From contig JAISAR010000012.1 in NCBI GenBank assembly GCA_031266615.1, positions 1 through 8,096 of the forward strand: a stretch of DNA of 8,096 nucleotides, given 5' to 3'. A program made the translations under genes and the position numbers. This document shows, piece by piece, positions 1 to 6,425 of the stretch (within the stretch, counting starts at the first letter, position 1; the number at the start of each line of letters is the position of its first letter). This DNA is from Rickettsiales bacterium (GTDB taxonomy: Bacteria > Pseudomonadota > Alphaproteobacteria > Rickettsiales > Anaplasmataceae). The notes below the pieces were generated by a model. It did not search any database. It saw nothing but the letters and a program-made list of their open reading frames with translations, and was not told where the DNA came from.

Positions 1-2
1 TA

Positions 3-123
3 TTGGCGTTTTTGATGTCTTAAACGACTTATAAGCGCGTTTGAGCTTGTGTAGGTAAAAAACCAGAAGTTTTAAAAAGACATGCAGTGCACATAGTGCG
101 AAAAATTAAACATGAGACGCCAA
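3..123. repeat. Possible small inverted-repeat (MITE-like) element
   Basis: The left end begins TTGGCGTTTTTGATG (3-17). The reverse complement of 111-123 reads TTGGCGTCTCATG. The outer seven bases match perfectly and the next six to eight match with gaps, giving imperfect terminal inverted repeats around a roughly 120-base body. The body has no open frame of note and contains a short palindrome, GTGCAC, near 88-93. Small non-coding elements with terminal inverted repeats are common in Wolbachia intergenic DNA, so a degenerate element is plausible. A target-site duplication cannot be judged because the left flank is cut by the window edge. A chance 7-base inverted repeat is the alternative. 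Confidence 0.35.
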
Positions 124-141
124 ATATGCTAAGTTTTTTTG

Positions 142-330
142 TCATTTAATCTGCACAGACTGAAGATAAATAATAGCTTTAGTCTTATGATAAGGGTAAC
201 GGCGAAGGTTGTCAAGTAGTTTTTTTGTTTCTATTGGGTAACTTTTTTCCACTATTGTCTGTCCGCTTTCTGTGTAATGGGAACTGGATACACCCTCCTT
301 TAATAGAAATTCAACTAATTCCCATAATAA
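142..330 (-). pseudogene. C-terminal coding remnant, weakly ankyrin-like
   Basis: Read on the minus strand, bases 330 to 142 stay open for 62 codons and end in TGA. The peptide begins LLWELVEFLLKEGVSS, continues with SGQTIVEKSYPIETKKLLDN and ends in YLQSVQIK. The pattern of a helix with LVEFLLKEG, then G-x-T, then a second helix ending in KKLL resembles the junction of two ankyrin repeats, a family abundant in Wolbachia. In-frame TAA lies immediately upstream at 333-331. The only in-frame start is an internal GTG that would give about 36 residues without a clear ribosome site. I therefore read it as the 3' end of a lost gene whose 5' part has been replaced by the 780-codon gene facing away from it. 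The ankyrin assignment is weak, and the whole frame could be fortuitous. Confidence 0.4.
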
Positions 331-360
331 TTATATTAGCTAACAAGCTAAAGGCAGAGG
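323..360 (+). promoter_or_regulatory. Candidate promoter, leader hairpin and ribosome site of the 780-codon gene
   Basis: Two -10-like hexamers are visible: CATAAT at 323-328 and TATATT at 332-337, each one base off TATAAT. Neither has a good -35 box at 16-18 bases. Just downstream, TTAGCT (336-341) and AGCTAA (346-351) can pair as a 6-bp stem with loop AACA. The purine run GGCAGAGGG (353-361) then provides a ribosome site 7 bases before the GTG at 368. The hairpin sits between the -10 region and the ribosome site, so it could affect initiation or serve as an operator. That role is inference. Confidence 0.3.
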
Positions 361-367
361 GTTATTA

Positions 368-2710
368 GTGAGGAAGAATATGAACGCTGAAAATACACAA
401 CAAAAACGCAGTTATCATGAGTTCATTCAAAATTTTTCGTCTTTGTCCAAAGAGATAAAAGAAGATGAAAATCTTCCATTTTTATCTAATGAAGCAAAAG
501 ATGGATCAATTTACAACGCCGTGGTTGGTTTTTATACAGCAAAGTTTTTAATAGAACGTGGCACCAATCAGAAAAAAGATGAAGTTTATGAAGTTCTGCA
601 AAAAGAGCTCGATAAGACAAAGGAAGCTGCGCAAAAGCTTGGAGATAAGGCTAAACGAAAGCTCGAAAGTGAAGTTCGAGAAAAGTTGAAAGGTTATATC
701 GAGGGTGGTGTTAAAGAGGATGGTGTTAAAATATACGGTAACCACGCAAGTATTACGCTGGAAGACAACAAAAAAGAGTTCAAAATCAGCGAATTTTTAA
801 ATAGTGATTTTTGTCAGAAGAACGGAATCTCTGGGTTTTCAACGTTGCATAGCGATGGAAAGAGCGGAATGCACGGTTTTGTTGCCGAGGAAGGAGGAAG
901 AAAAATAAGACATTATGTCGTAACCGATGGTTCATACGAAATGACGCTAAATTGGTATGTAAATGGGGAAAAGTGTACTGTCACAATTAATATTAATGCT
1001 AATGGTTCTGTAAAACGTATTGGAGGTCATGATGTCAATGAAGAACAGCTACGAGCGAACAAAGATGTAAAAATAGGCAATTTATACTTATATGAAGTAT
1101 TAGCAAAAGGAAGGTGGAAAGAAGTGAATAAGCCATCATTCGAAGCTGCAATAAAAAAGGATGTTGAGAAACCTATTCAAGAAAACAAAGCTGCCAATAC
1201 AACTCAAGAGGCTGGGTCTCAGACTTCTCCTCCACCGCCACCAACTAGCTTGCTTCCATCTAAAGGAAATGTTGTCAGTGAGCAAACTTCTGCCGAGCCT
1301 GCAAGCCACAATCAAGATAATAGGCAAAAAGATGAACGGTATGACAGCCCTACATTCACCACGTTTGGATACACTGCGTCTGGAGAAAAAGAAACAGTTG
1401 CTGAGGAGGCCCTGCAAGTAAAAAGCGCTGCGCTTGCGCCACCAATACAAGATGTCGCATTAAAAAAAGTTGAAGGTACATTTAAGTCTAAAGATGCTAA
1501 GGAGTTAGGTAATAACGGAAATAAGCCACCGCTAAATGATGTAGCTTCGATTCTTGAGTGGAGAGCAGAAATTGAATTCTTACATAGTGAAGATTTTGAT
1601 AATGAAATCAATTCTCAAGAAGCTAAAGAAAAGCACGAGCGTAGACAAGCAGCGCGAAAAGAAAATTCAGGAGATAAAGTTTATAACCTTCAATCGCTTT
1701 TTGAAGAAAATTCTCAGAACAAAAAAACTCCTCCTTCACCGCCACCTAGAACTAGTTCACTCAAAAGAGATGTTTTCGATGAGCAAGGGGGCTTAGACCA
1801 CCAAGATGATGGGCAAAGTGAACTAAGCTCTAACGCAACTGATATGGCGCAAAAGCGATTCACAGAGAACGTTTTAGAAAAAATAAAAGAAGACAAATCA
1901 ATATACAAATGGCTAAAGGATAAGATTGAAGGTAAAGAAAACAACCAAAATCTGGACGCCCTAGAGGAAAAATTATCCAAAAAATATAGTCAGGGTAATA
2001 TTGTAGAAAAAGGAGAGAACGATAGTGATAGACTTTCATCTCCAGTTAGCACTGGTGGAAATATGGATGTTAAACAAAGTGATGACACTCAACCACAGAA
2101 AAATTCTCGCAGGAATGGCGAAGAACCCGAAGAGGAAGAGAGGAATTTTCAAAAAATAAGTAAAGCATTCGGAGAATGGAAGGAAAACAGAAGAAACGCT
2201 AGACAAAGTAACTCCAGCTCTTCATCTCCAATTCATGCTAGCCATGATGAATCTCAGGTAAATCCTAAGCAGTCAAAAGCAAACCTAATAAATGTTGAAC
2301 AAAGTGATGACACTCCACTTATAGAATTTACTAGTAAGTTGGACAAAGAAACTCAGAAGTTTCCACTAAGACCAGTGACTCAGGAAGGAATGAGCGAACA
2401 AACTAGAGAACGTTTATTAGAAGATAAACTGCTGCAAGACAGTTCAACAGACATAAAAACAGTGGCAAAACGAGAAAATAGTGACACTAATCTGACTATA
2501 GATAAAAATAGCGAACTGTCTAAATTGCTAGCAAGAGATGAAGAACAACTGAAAACTGGGGTAATAGAAGCAGAAAGAGAAGATACTTTAGTAGAACACA
2601 CTAACAGTCATGATCGCAATAGAATTGCACTAGCAAACAGGAACAGAAAATTACTTTGGACTGAACATATCAAGCAACAACAAGAAAAAGATAAAGGTGT
2701 GTCAATATAA
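368..2710 (+). CDS. Large hydrophilic proline-rich repeat protein, candidate secreted effector
   Basis: I do not recognise this 780-residue protein by family. Residues 70-118 form a strongly charged amphipathic helix. Within it, KTKEAAQKLGDKAKRK (83-98) resembles the 11-residue lipid-binding repeats of synucleins. Residues 120-255 look like a compact beta-rich domain. From about 265 on the chain is low-complexity, Glu/Lys/Asn/Ser-rich and probably disordered. It carries two proline clusters, PPPPP (288-292) and PPSPPPR (455-461), plus two copies of an xVxQSDDT motif (567-575 and 642-650). There is no signal peptide or membrane segment. The last 30 residues are net basic, as in several type IV secretion substrates of Rickettsiales. 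GTG at 368 has AGAGG 7 bases upstream. ATG at 380 (residue 5), preceded by GAGGAAG, is an equally good start. The stop overlaps the facing maf gene by 9 bases. The sequence shows the motifs; an effector role is inference. A structural or cytoskeleton-like bacterial protein is the alternative. Confidence 0.85.
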   Translation: MRKNMNAENTQQKRSYHEFIQNFSSLSKEIKEDENLPFLSNEAKDGSIYNAVVGFYTAKFLIERGTNQKKDEVYEVLQKELDKTKEAAQKLGDKAKRKLESEVREKLKGYIEGGVKEDGVKIYGNHASITLEDNKKEFKISEFLNSDFCQKNGISGFSTLHSDGKSGMHGFVAEEGGRKIRHYVVTDGSYEMTLNWYVNGEKCTVTININANGSVKRIGGHDVNEEQLRANKDVKIGNLYLYEVLAKGRWKEVNKPSFEAAIKKDVEKPIQENKAANTTQEAGSQTSPPPPPTSLLPSKGNVVSEQTSAEPASHNQDNRQKDERYDSPTFTTFGYTASGEKETVAEEALQVKSAALAPPIQDVALKKVEGTFKSKDAKELGNNGNKPPLNDVASILEWRAEIEFLHSEDFDNEINSQEAKEKHERRQAARKENSGDKVYNLQSLFEENSQNKKTPPSPPPRTSSLKRDVFDEQGGLDHQDDGQSELSSNATDMAQKRFTENVLEKIKEDKSIYKWLKDKIEGKENNQNLDALEEKLSKKYSQGNIVEKGENDSDRLSSPVSTGGNMDVKQSDDTQPQKNSRRNGEEPEEEERNFQKISKAFGEWKENRRNARQSNSSSSSPIHASHDESQVNPKQSKANLINVEQSDDTPLIEFTSKLDKETQKFPLRPVTQEGMSEQTRERLLEDKLLQDSSTDIKTVAKRENSDTNLTIDKNSELSKLLARDEEQLKTGVIEAEREDTLVEHTNSHDRNRIALANRNRKLLWTEHIKQQQEKDKGVSI
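2067..2315 (+). repeat. In-frame direct repeat within the 780-codon gene
   Basis: Bases 2067-2090 and 2292-2315 are 24-base copies that differ at one position (A versus G in codon 3 of the motif). They encode DVKQSDDTQ and NVEQSDDTP. They start exactly 225 bases, or 75 codons, apart. The shared word TTCATCTCCA (2035-2044 and 2221-2230) lies upstream of each copy at a different distance. This suggests an older tandem duplication of a larger segment followed by insertions and deletions. The two proline clusters further upstream (around 1226-1258 and 1730-1768) may be part of the same duplication history. Confidence 0.7.
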
Positions 2711-3298
2711 ATTGAGGTTAAAATAATTACTCAGCAAACAATAGGTTTCATGTAATGGTAACCCTATAATGGAAGAGTAGGAACCACGTAGAAACAATAC
2801 GAACATTCCAGCAAGGCCTTGTATGTTGCACCCTCCTGCCTTATTTTTCCACTCTTCTGATGCTAAATAATATTTAATTTCTTGTTCACTTAGACATTTA
2901 AATTTCACTATCGTGACCACGGTTCTAATATGTTGCTTGGATCGATCGGGAGTGAGTAGGCACACACTGGTGTATACTCTGTGCCTTCTTCCTGATAACA
3001 AACGAATGCACTTTTCCGCTTGCTCAACATTTTCAGCTTTGAGCAATATCCTTCTACCGCAAGCAACAACCGTATCAACACCGAGCACAAAATAATCTGG
3101 ATTTGAGCTTTGTATTTTTTCAGCTTTGCTTTTTGCCATACGGATTGAGTAATCTTTCGGGAGTTCCTTTTTTAAAGGAGCTTCGTCTATATCTGCTGGC
3201 AAAATTAAACCTGGCTTAATATTTATTTGTTTTAGTAGGGCTACACGCCTTTCTGACAACGAGGCAAGAATAAGATTATCTAGAGATCGTTCTGTCAC
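2702..3298 (-). CDS. maf: Maf-family nucleotide pyrophosphatase
   Basis: The 198-residue protein matches the Maf/YhdE family, cytoplasmic enzymes that hydrolyse non-canonical or excess nucleoside triphosphates to monophosphate and pyrophosphate. Motifs in order: ILASLSERR (10-18, family SASPRR), the acidic DIDEAP (36-41), GVDTVV (73-78) with the catalytic Asp75, Lys87 in the position of the usual GKP, LLSGRRHRVYTSV (100-112), and KAGGCNIQGLAG (153-164) followed by RGSYSSIIGLPL. Length is normal. The first motif has Leu-Ser-Glu in place of Ala-Ser-Pro, a mild departure. The start is GTG at 3298 with AAGG five bases upstream. It lies inside the end of infA (23-base overlap), so translation is probably coupled to infA. 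The 3' end overlaps the facing 780-codon gene. Substrate preference (dTTP/UTP or m7GTP subfamily) cannot be settled from the sequence alone. Confidence 0.93.
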   Translation of the reverse strand: MTERSLDNLILASLSERRVALLKQINIKPGLILPADIDEAPLKKELPKDYSIRMAKSKAEKIQSSNPDYFVLGVDTVVACGRRILLKAENVEQAEKCIRLLSGRRHRVYTSVCLLTPDRSKQHIRTVVTIVKFKCLSEQEIKYYLASEEWKNKAGGCNIQGLAGMFVLFLRGSYSSIIGLPLHETYCLLSNYFNLNLY

Positions 3299-3539
3299 TT
3301 GTACCTTTAAGCCTTCTAATTATCCTACCCTTTTCCGCATTCCTATCGTAAATACTCATCTCCACTAATACTCTATCTCCGATAACAATACGTATTTTAC
3401 TTCTTCTGACTTTTCCCGATACATGACAAATGATTTCATGTTCGTTGTCTAGCTTCACTCTAAATTCTGCTGCAGGTAATAAAGCAGTTACTGCTCCTTC
3501 CACCTCAAAAATTGCTTTCGATTTCTCTTCTTTTATCAT
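3276..3539 (-). CDS. infA: Translation initiation factor IF-1
   Basis: IF-1 is a single OB-fold protein that binds the A site of the 30S subunit during initiation. The 87-residue product aligns along its length: FEVEGAVTALLPAAEFRVKL (11-30), then HVSGKVRRSKIRIVIGDRV, then the ending KGRIIRRLKG followed by a short tail. It is about 15 residues longer than the usual 72, with extra residues at both ends (MIKEEKSK start and SDRTISR end). The ATG at 3539 has no Shine-Dalgarno sequence upstream. The bases before it are TATAAATAGTAA, a -10-like hexamer ending 6 bases before the start, which would fit a leaderless or near-leaderless transcript. The pairing infA-maf is common in alphaproteobacteria. 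Confidence 0.95.
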   Translation of the reverse strand: MIKEEKSKAIFEVEGAVTALLPAAEFRVKLDNEHEIICHVSGKVRRSKIRIVIGDRVLVEMSIYDRNAEKGRIIRRLKGTSDRTISR

Positions 3540-3683
3540 TTACTATTTATAATTAAACAATCTTTGTCAGTCTACCACAGATCTTAAAGAATATAAAAGA
3601 CCTTTTGTATTACTCTCATCACTCAACTCTCCTTTCTTACTGCCTATAATGCTCAGATACCAACATGCCATCAAAAAAACCTG
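3540..3683 (-). promoter_or_regulatory. nusB-infA intergenic region with candidate infA promoter
   Basis: This 144-base gap breaks the otherwise overlapping minus-strand gene chain, so infA-maf probably has its own promoter. On the minus strand a perfect TTGACA lies at 3687-3682, across the nusB stop, but no good -10 box follows at 16-18 bases. Close to infA, TAGACT and TATAAA are spaced by 17 bases, the latter ending 6 bases before the ATG. An 11-codon frame (3619-3584) starts with ATG 9 bases after AAGGAG, a better ribosome site than infA's own. It could be a leader peptide or chance. No hairpin followed by a T-run was found for nusB termination. Confidence 0.35.
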
Positions 3684-4166
3684 TCAAGTACTTTTATTTA
3701 GTTTAACCACATCTTTTGCCTTGTCCAATAGTCCATTAATGAAACCAACTTCGCTTGGTTTATCAAGCAAATCAGATGCAATGTTGGTATACTCATTGAT
3801 AACAACTGGAGCGGGTGTATCACGATTAGCTAATTCACACATTGCAACACGCAAAATTGATAAGCTTAAGAGATTTAACCGCGAAAGAGACCAACTTGGA
3901 TGTAAATAACGCTCTATTGTTTTATCGTGTTCTCTACTGTTTTTTATAACCTTACATGACAGCTCCTCTAAGAATTGGTAATCAAACTCTTCACATTCAA
4001 ATATATCTGCTAACTTGTTTACATAGTCCCTAAGCTCACAATTTTCCAGCTCAAAAATGCTTTTGTCGTAACCTATAAAAATATTTGAGTAAGCAACCTG
4101 CACAGCAAGAAACCTTGCTGTACTTCTTCTTATACGCCATCCTTTGTCTGTAGGTTCCTCCTCCAT
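3684..4166 (-). CDS. nusB: Transcription antitermination factor NusB
   Basis: NusB pairs with NusE (S10) and binds boxA RNA, notably in rRNA operons, to keep RNA polymerase from terminating. The 160-residue, all-helical product shows the family signatures: RRSTARFLAVQVAY (13-26), WSLSRLNLLSLSILRVAMCE (92-111) and TPAPVVINEYTNIA (117-130), closing with GFINGLLD (141-148). Length is typical. The ATG at 4166 shares its A with the TGA of ribH (TGATG), so ribosomes finishing ribH probably restart here. No ribosome site precedes the start. A GGAGGAGG run falls inside codons 1-4 instead. ribH-nusB adjacency is the standard arrangement in proteobacteria and supports the call. Confidence 0.95.
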   Translation of the reverse strand: MEEEPTDKGWRIRRSTARFLAVQVAYSNIFIGYDKSIFELENCELRDYVNKLADIFECEEFDYQFLEELSCKVIKNSREHDKTIERYLHPSWSLSRLNLLSLSILRVAMCELANRDTPAPVVINEYTNIASDLLDKPSEVGFINGLLDKAKDVVKLNKST

Positions 4167-4594
4167 CAGCTTAATTTTTTGTATAAATCTATCATGTGCA
4201 AAACAGCTGAAGCTGCATGGCCACCGATGTTCTTTCTGTTCTTATCAGCCCTCACTAAAGCTTTATCTTTGCTGTCAGCGGTAATGACACCCATACCAAG
4301 AGGTACTGCATAACGCATAACAACTTCATTTAAGCCTTCAATTACTCCCTTACAGACATACTGATAATGATCAGTCTCACCACGAATTACGCACCCAAGA
4401 GCTAAATAACCATCATAATTAACGTGTCCACTTTTGACCGCAAAAAGAATTGCAGCCGGTATTTCAAATGCACCGGGAACCTCAATTACATCGTAACCTG
4501 CGCTGCTGCCTTTTAATTTATCGGTTGCACCTTCAAGTAAAAGGTTTGCTATTTCAGTATAGTAAATTGAATTAACTATTAGTATTTTCGACAT
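4166..4594 (-). CDS. ribH: 6,7-dimethyl-8-ribityllumazine synthase
   Basis: Lumazine synthase condenses 5-amino-6-ribitylamino-uracil with 3,4-dihydroxybutanone 4-phosphate, the penultimate step of riboflavin synthesis, usually as a pentamer or 60-mer in the cytoplasm. The 142-residue protein has VPGAFEIPAAI (39-49), ALGCVIRGETDHYQYV (65-80) with the catalytic His76 (His88 in the Bacillus enzyme), VPLGMGVIT (97-105) and ALVRAD (112-117) with the phosphate-binding Arg115. The N-terminal substrate motif reads NSIYYTEI rather than the common RFN-x-x-I form, with Tyr at the aromatic stacking position. The start has a strong ribosome site. The gene overlaps the 3' end of yidC by 23 bases. No other riboflavin gene is in the window; rib genes are often scattered in Rickettsiales. 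Confidence 0.95.
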   Translation of the reverse strand: MSKILIVNSIYYTEIANLLLEGATDKLKGSSAGYDVIEVPGAFEIPAAILFAVKSGHVNYDGYLALGCVIRGETDHYQYVCKGVIEGLNEVVMRYAVPLGMGVITADSKDKALVRADKNRKNIGGHAASAVLHMIDLYKKLS

Positions 4595-6290
4595 TTATCC
4601 CTCCTTTTCTTGTTAAAAATAACTTTATTAATGATTGTTGAATTAGAGTCATGACATTACTGAATATCCAATATATTACCAAACCTGCAGGAAAAGAGGA
4701 AAAAATGAAGATAGAAATGTAAGGTAAAAATCTCATAACGTTCACCTGGACATCATCTCTGCTGATCTGATCTTTTTCACTGATCTTCTGCTGAATTATC
4801 ATGGTAACACCTAAAATTATAGGCAAAATACCTATAGAAATAGGGAAATTGTAATTAAATAACCCAAATAATGTAAAAATGTTTGTTGGATCAAGAGCTG
4901 AAAGATCCTTAATCCATAAATAAAAAGGAGCGTGTCTCATCTCTATAGTAACAAATAATACTTTATACAAAGCAAAAAACACCGGTACTTGTACCACCAT
5001 AGGAAGGATGCTTGACATTGGGTTTACGTTGTTTTTTTTGTACAATGCGATTATCTCCTTATGCTGTCTTAAACTATCATCTTTATATAACTCTCTTATA
5101 CGAGCCACTTCAGGCTGTAAATTTTTCATTTTGAACATTGAAACATACGACCTATTAGATAAAGGCAGCATTAAAAGTTTGATTACTAAAGTTAGCAACA
5201 ATATTGCTAAACCAAAATTTCTCAAAATAAAGTTAAAGTATTCAAGAAGCAAAAACACTGGTTTGGTTATGAAGTAAAGAACGCCAAAATCTACAGCTTT
5301 GTCAAATAAAGGGATACCTAGAGTACTTTTATAAGAATCCAGTAAATTCAACTTTTTTGCTCCAGCAAAAAAATAATTCACATTAGAAACACTTGTACCA
5401 GGAAGTATACTCTTGTAAGGCCTAATAAAATCTACTTGAAATTTATCAATGTTATTAACGTTCGTATGTCTAATCCCTACATTTATTTTATCAGATTTTT
5501 CAGGTATGATAGCTGTAAGCCAATACTTGTCAGCAAAACCAAACCAATTCTTTTCACTTGTGTTTGCTTTTATTAAGTGTTTCTTGGCAACATCTTTATA
5601 TGTCCATTCCTCCAGTTTGTTATCAAATGCACCTATTACTCCTTCATGTGATATCCAATAAGATTCGTTGATATCACCACGCTTACGGTTAATTTTACCA
5701 TAAGGGGCCAAAATTACATTATCCTTCGTATTATTTTCAATAATTTGCTCAACTTTAAACATGTAGTTATTGTCGAGGCTAATTTTCATCTTAAATAAAA
5801 TGCCATTTTTATTATCCCAAAATAAATTGATTGCCTCTTGATTAGTAAGTTCGTTTTTATCTGCCTGCCAGAGCGTTTTGGAATCTGGAACTTTAGTTTT
5901 ACCACTTGGATCCAGCCATCCGAATTCCGCAAAATATACATCTTCTGATTCCGCAGGTGAAAGTAGCATCACTTGCAGAGAAGAAGAATTTGGTTCTAGA
6001 TGGTAATTAGTTAAAATTAGGTCATCAAACCTGGCACCTTTTAAATAAATCGACCCTTTAACCATATTATTGGTCAAGCTAATCCTTTGTTCTCGAGTAG
6101 AATTAATAATTTCGGAACGGTTTTGATGTATTATAGGAGCAAGATCGTTGAAAGATTCTATGTGTTCAATATTTTCAATTGATGGATGGCCTTGGTCTAT
6201 ATTAAGAAAATTATCGTAAATAACACGCCAAGATACCATAATTAACACGGAAAGGACAGCTGCGAAAATTAGATTTCTTGCTTCTGACAT
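4572..6290 (-). CDS. yidC: Membrane protein insertase YidC
   Basis: YidC inserts and folds inner-membrane proteins, alone or with SecYEG. The 572-residue protein has the Gram-negative layout: an N-terminal membrane segment (about 7-25), a large periplasmic beta domain (about 50-320) with KNWFGFADKYWLTAI (247-261), then the conserved five-segment core. The core shows GLAILLLTLVIKLLMLPL (360-377), the cytoplasmic hairpin with MKNLQPEVARIRELYKDD (388-405), NVNPMSSILPMVVQVPVFFA (421-440), and RFLPYISIFIFSSFPAGLVI (520-539) followed by YWIFSN. The groove residue that is Arg366 in E. coli appears as Lys371, keeping the charge. The tail after the last segment is short. The ATG at 6290 has only a weak upstream ribosome site. 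Downstream genes ribH and nusB overlap, so yidC probably heads that transcript. Confidence 0.96.
   Translation of the reverse strand: MSEARNLIFAAVLSVLIMVSWRVIYDNFLNIDQGHPSIENIEHIESFNDLAPIIHQNRSEIINSTREQRISLTNNMVKGSIYLKGARFDDLILTNYHLEPNSSSLQVMLLSPAESEDVYFAEFGWLDPSGKTKVPDSKTLWQADKNELTNQEAINLFWDNKNGILFKMKISLDNNYMFKVEQIIENNTKDNVILAPYGKINRKRGDINESYWISHEGVIGAFDNKLEEWTYKDVAKKHLIKANTSEKNWFGFADKYWLTAIIPEKSDKINVGIRHTNVNNIDKFQVDFIRPYKSILPGTSVSNVNYFFAGAKKLNLLDSYKSTLGIPLFDKAVDFGVLYFITKPVFLLLEYFNFILRNFGLAILLLTLVIKLLMLPLSNRSYVSMFKMKNLQPEVARIRELYKDDSLRQHKEIIALYKKNNVNPMSSILPMVVQVPVFFALYKVLFVTIEMRHAPFYLWIKDLSALDPTNIFTLFGLFNYNFPISIGILPIILGVTMIIQQKISEKDQISRDDVQVNVMRFLPYISIFIFSSFPAGLVIYWIFSNVMTLIQQSLIKLFLTRKGGINVENTNS
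4599..4606 (-). promoter_or_regulatory. Strong ribosome binding site of ribH inside yidC
   Basis: On the minus strand AAGGAGGG is followed after 4 bases by the ribH ATG. It is the best Shine-Dalgarno match in the window and lies within the last codons of yidC, where it encodes part of the RKGG stretch. It fixes the ribH start and suggests that ribH is translated efficiently in its own right as well as by coupling. Confidence 0.8.
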
Positions 6291-6425
6291 AAAACTTAAG
6301 CTAAATGCATTTCCTTAAAGTGTACATTAAATATTGTACTAAAACAATAAAATTTACTTATTTTTAATAATGACTTTTAACGCTAATCTTTAAAATTTAT
6401 TGTAATAGCTTCAAATTTTAACAAT
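6291..6425. promoter_or_regulatory. Divergent promoter region between yidC and the protease gene
   Basis: This very AT-rich 135-base stretch must carry the promoters of both flanking genes. For yidC, the minus strand of 6333-6338 reads TACAAT, one base off the -10 consensus, but has no clear -35 partner. For the protease gene, TGTAAT at 6401-6406 lies 18 bases after TTAACG (6377-6382, four of six consensus bases). This would start transcription about 12 bases before the ATG at 6426 and leave almost no leader. No Shine-Dalgarno sequence precedes that ATG. The promoter assignments are by eye and weak. Confidence 0.35.

Noticed and set aside
1136..1450. 104-codon open frame on the minus strand inside the 780-codon gene
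   Set aside because: It is antisense to a clearly coding plus-strand gene, has no ribosome site, and reads as Ser/Arg/Phe-rich shadow sequence of the charged plus frame.
1714..1980. 88-codon minus-strand frame with a Ser/Leu-rich product
   Set aside because: It is a shadow of the Lys/Glu/Ser-rich tail of the 780-residue protein. Similar shadows at 1312-1611 and 2380-2601 show this is a composition effect.
3540..3683. A tRNA or other structured RNA in the nusB-infA gap
   Set aside because: No cloverleaf arms, T-loop consensus or CCA-type end could be found on either strand.
3649..3909. 86-codon plus-strand frame starting ATGCTCAGATAC
   Set aside because: It lies antisense to nusB, whose family motifs are unmistakable, and has no recognisable domain.
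5008..5277. 89-codon plus-strand frame in yidC
   Set aside because: It is antisense to the conserved membrane core of YidC. Its hydrophobic-looking product reflects the complement of membrane codons.
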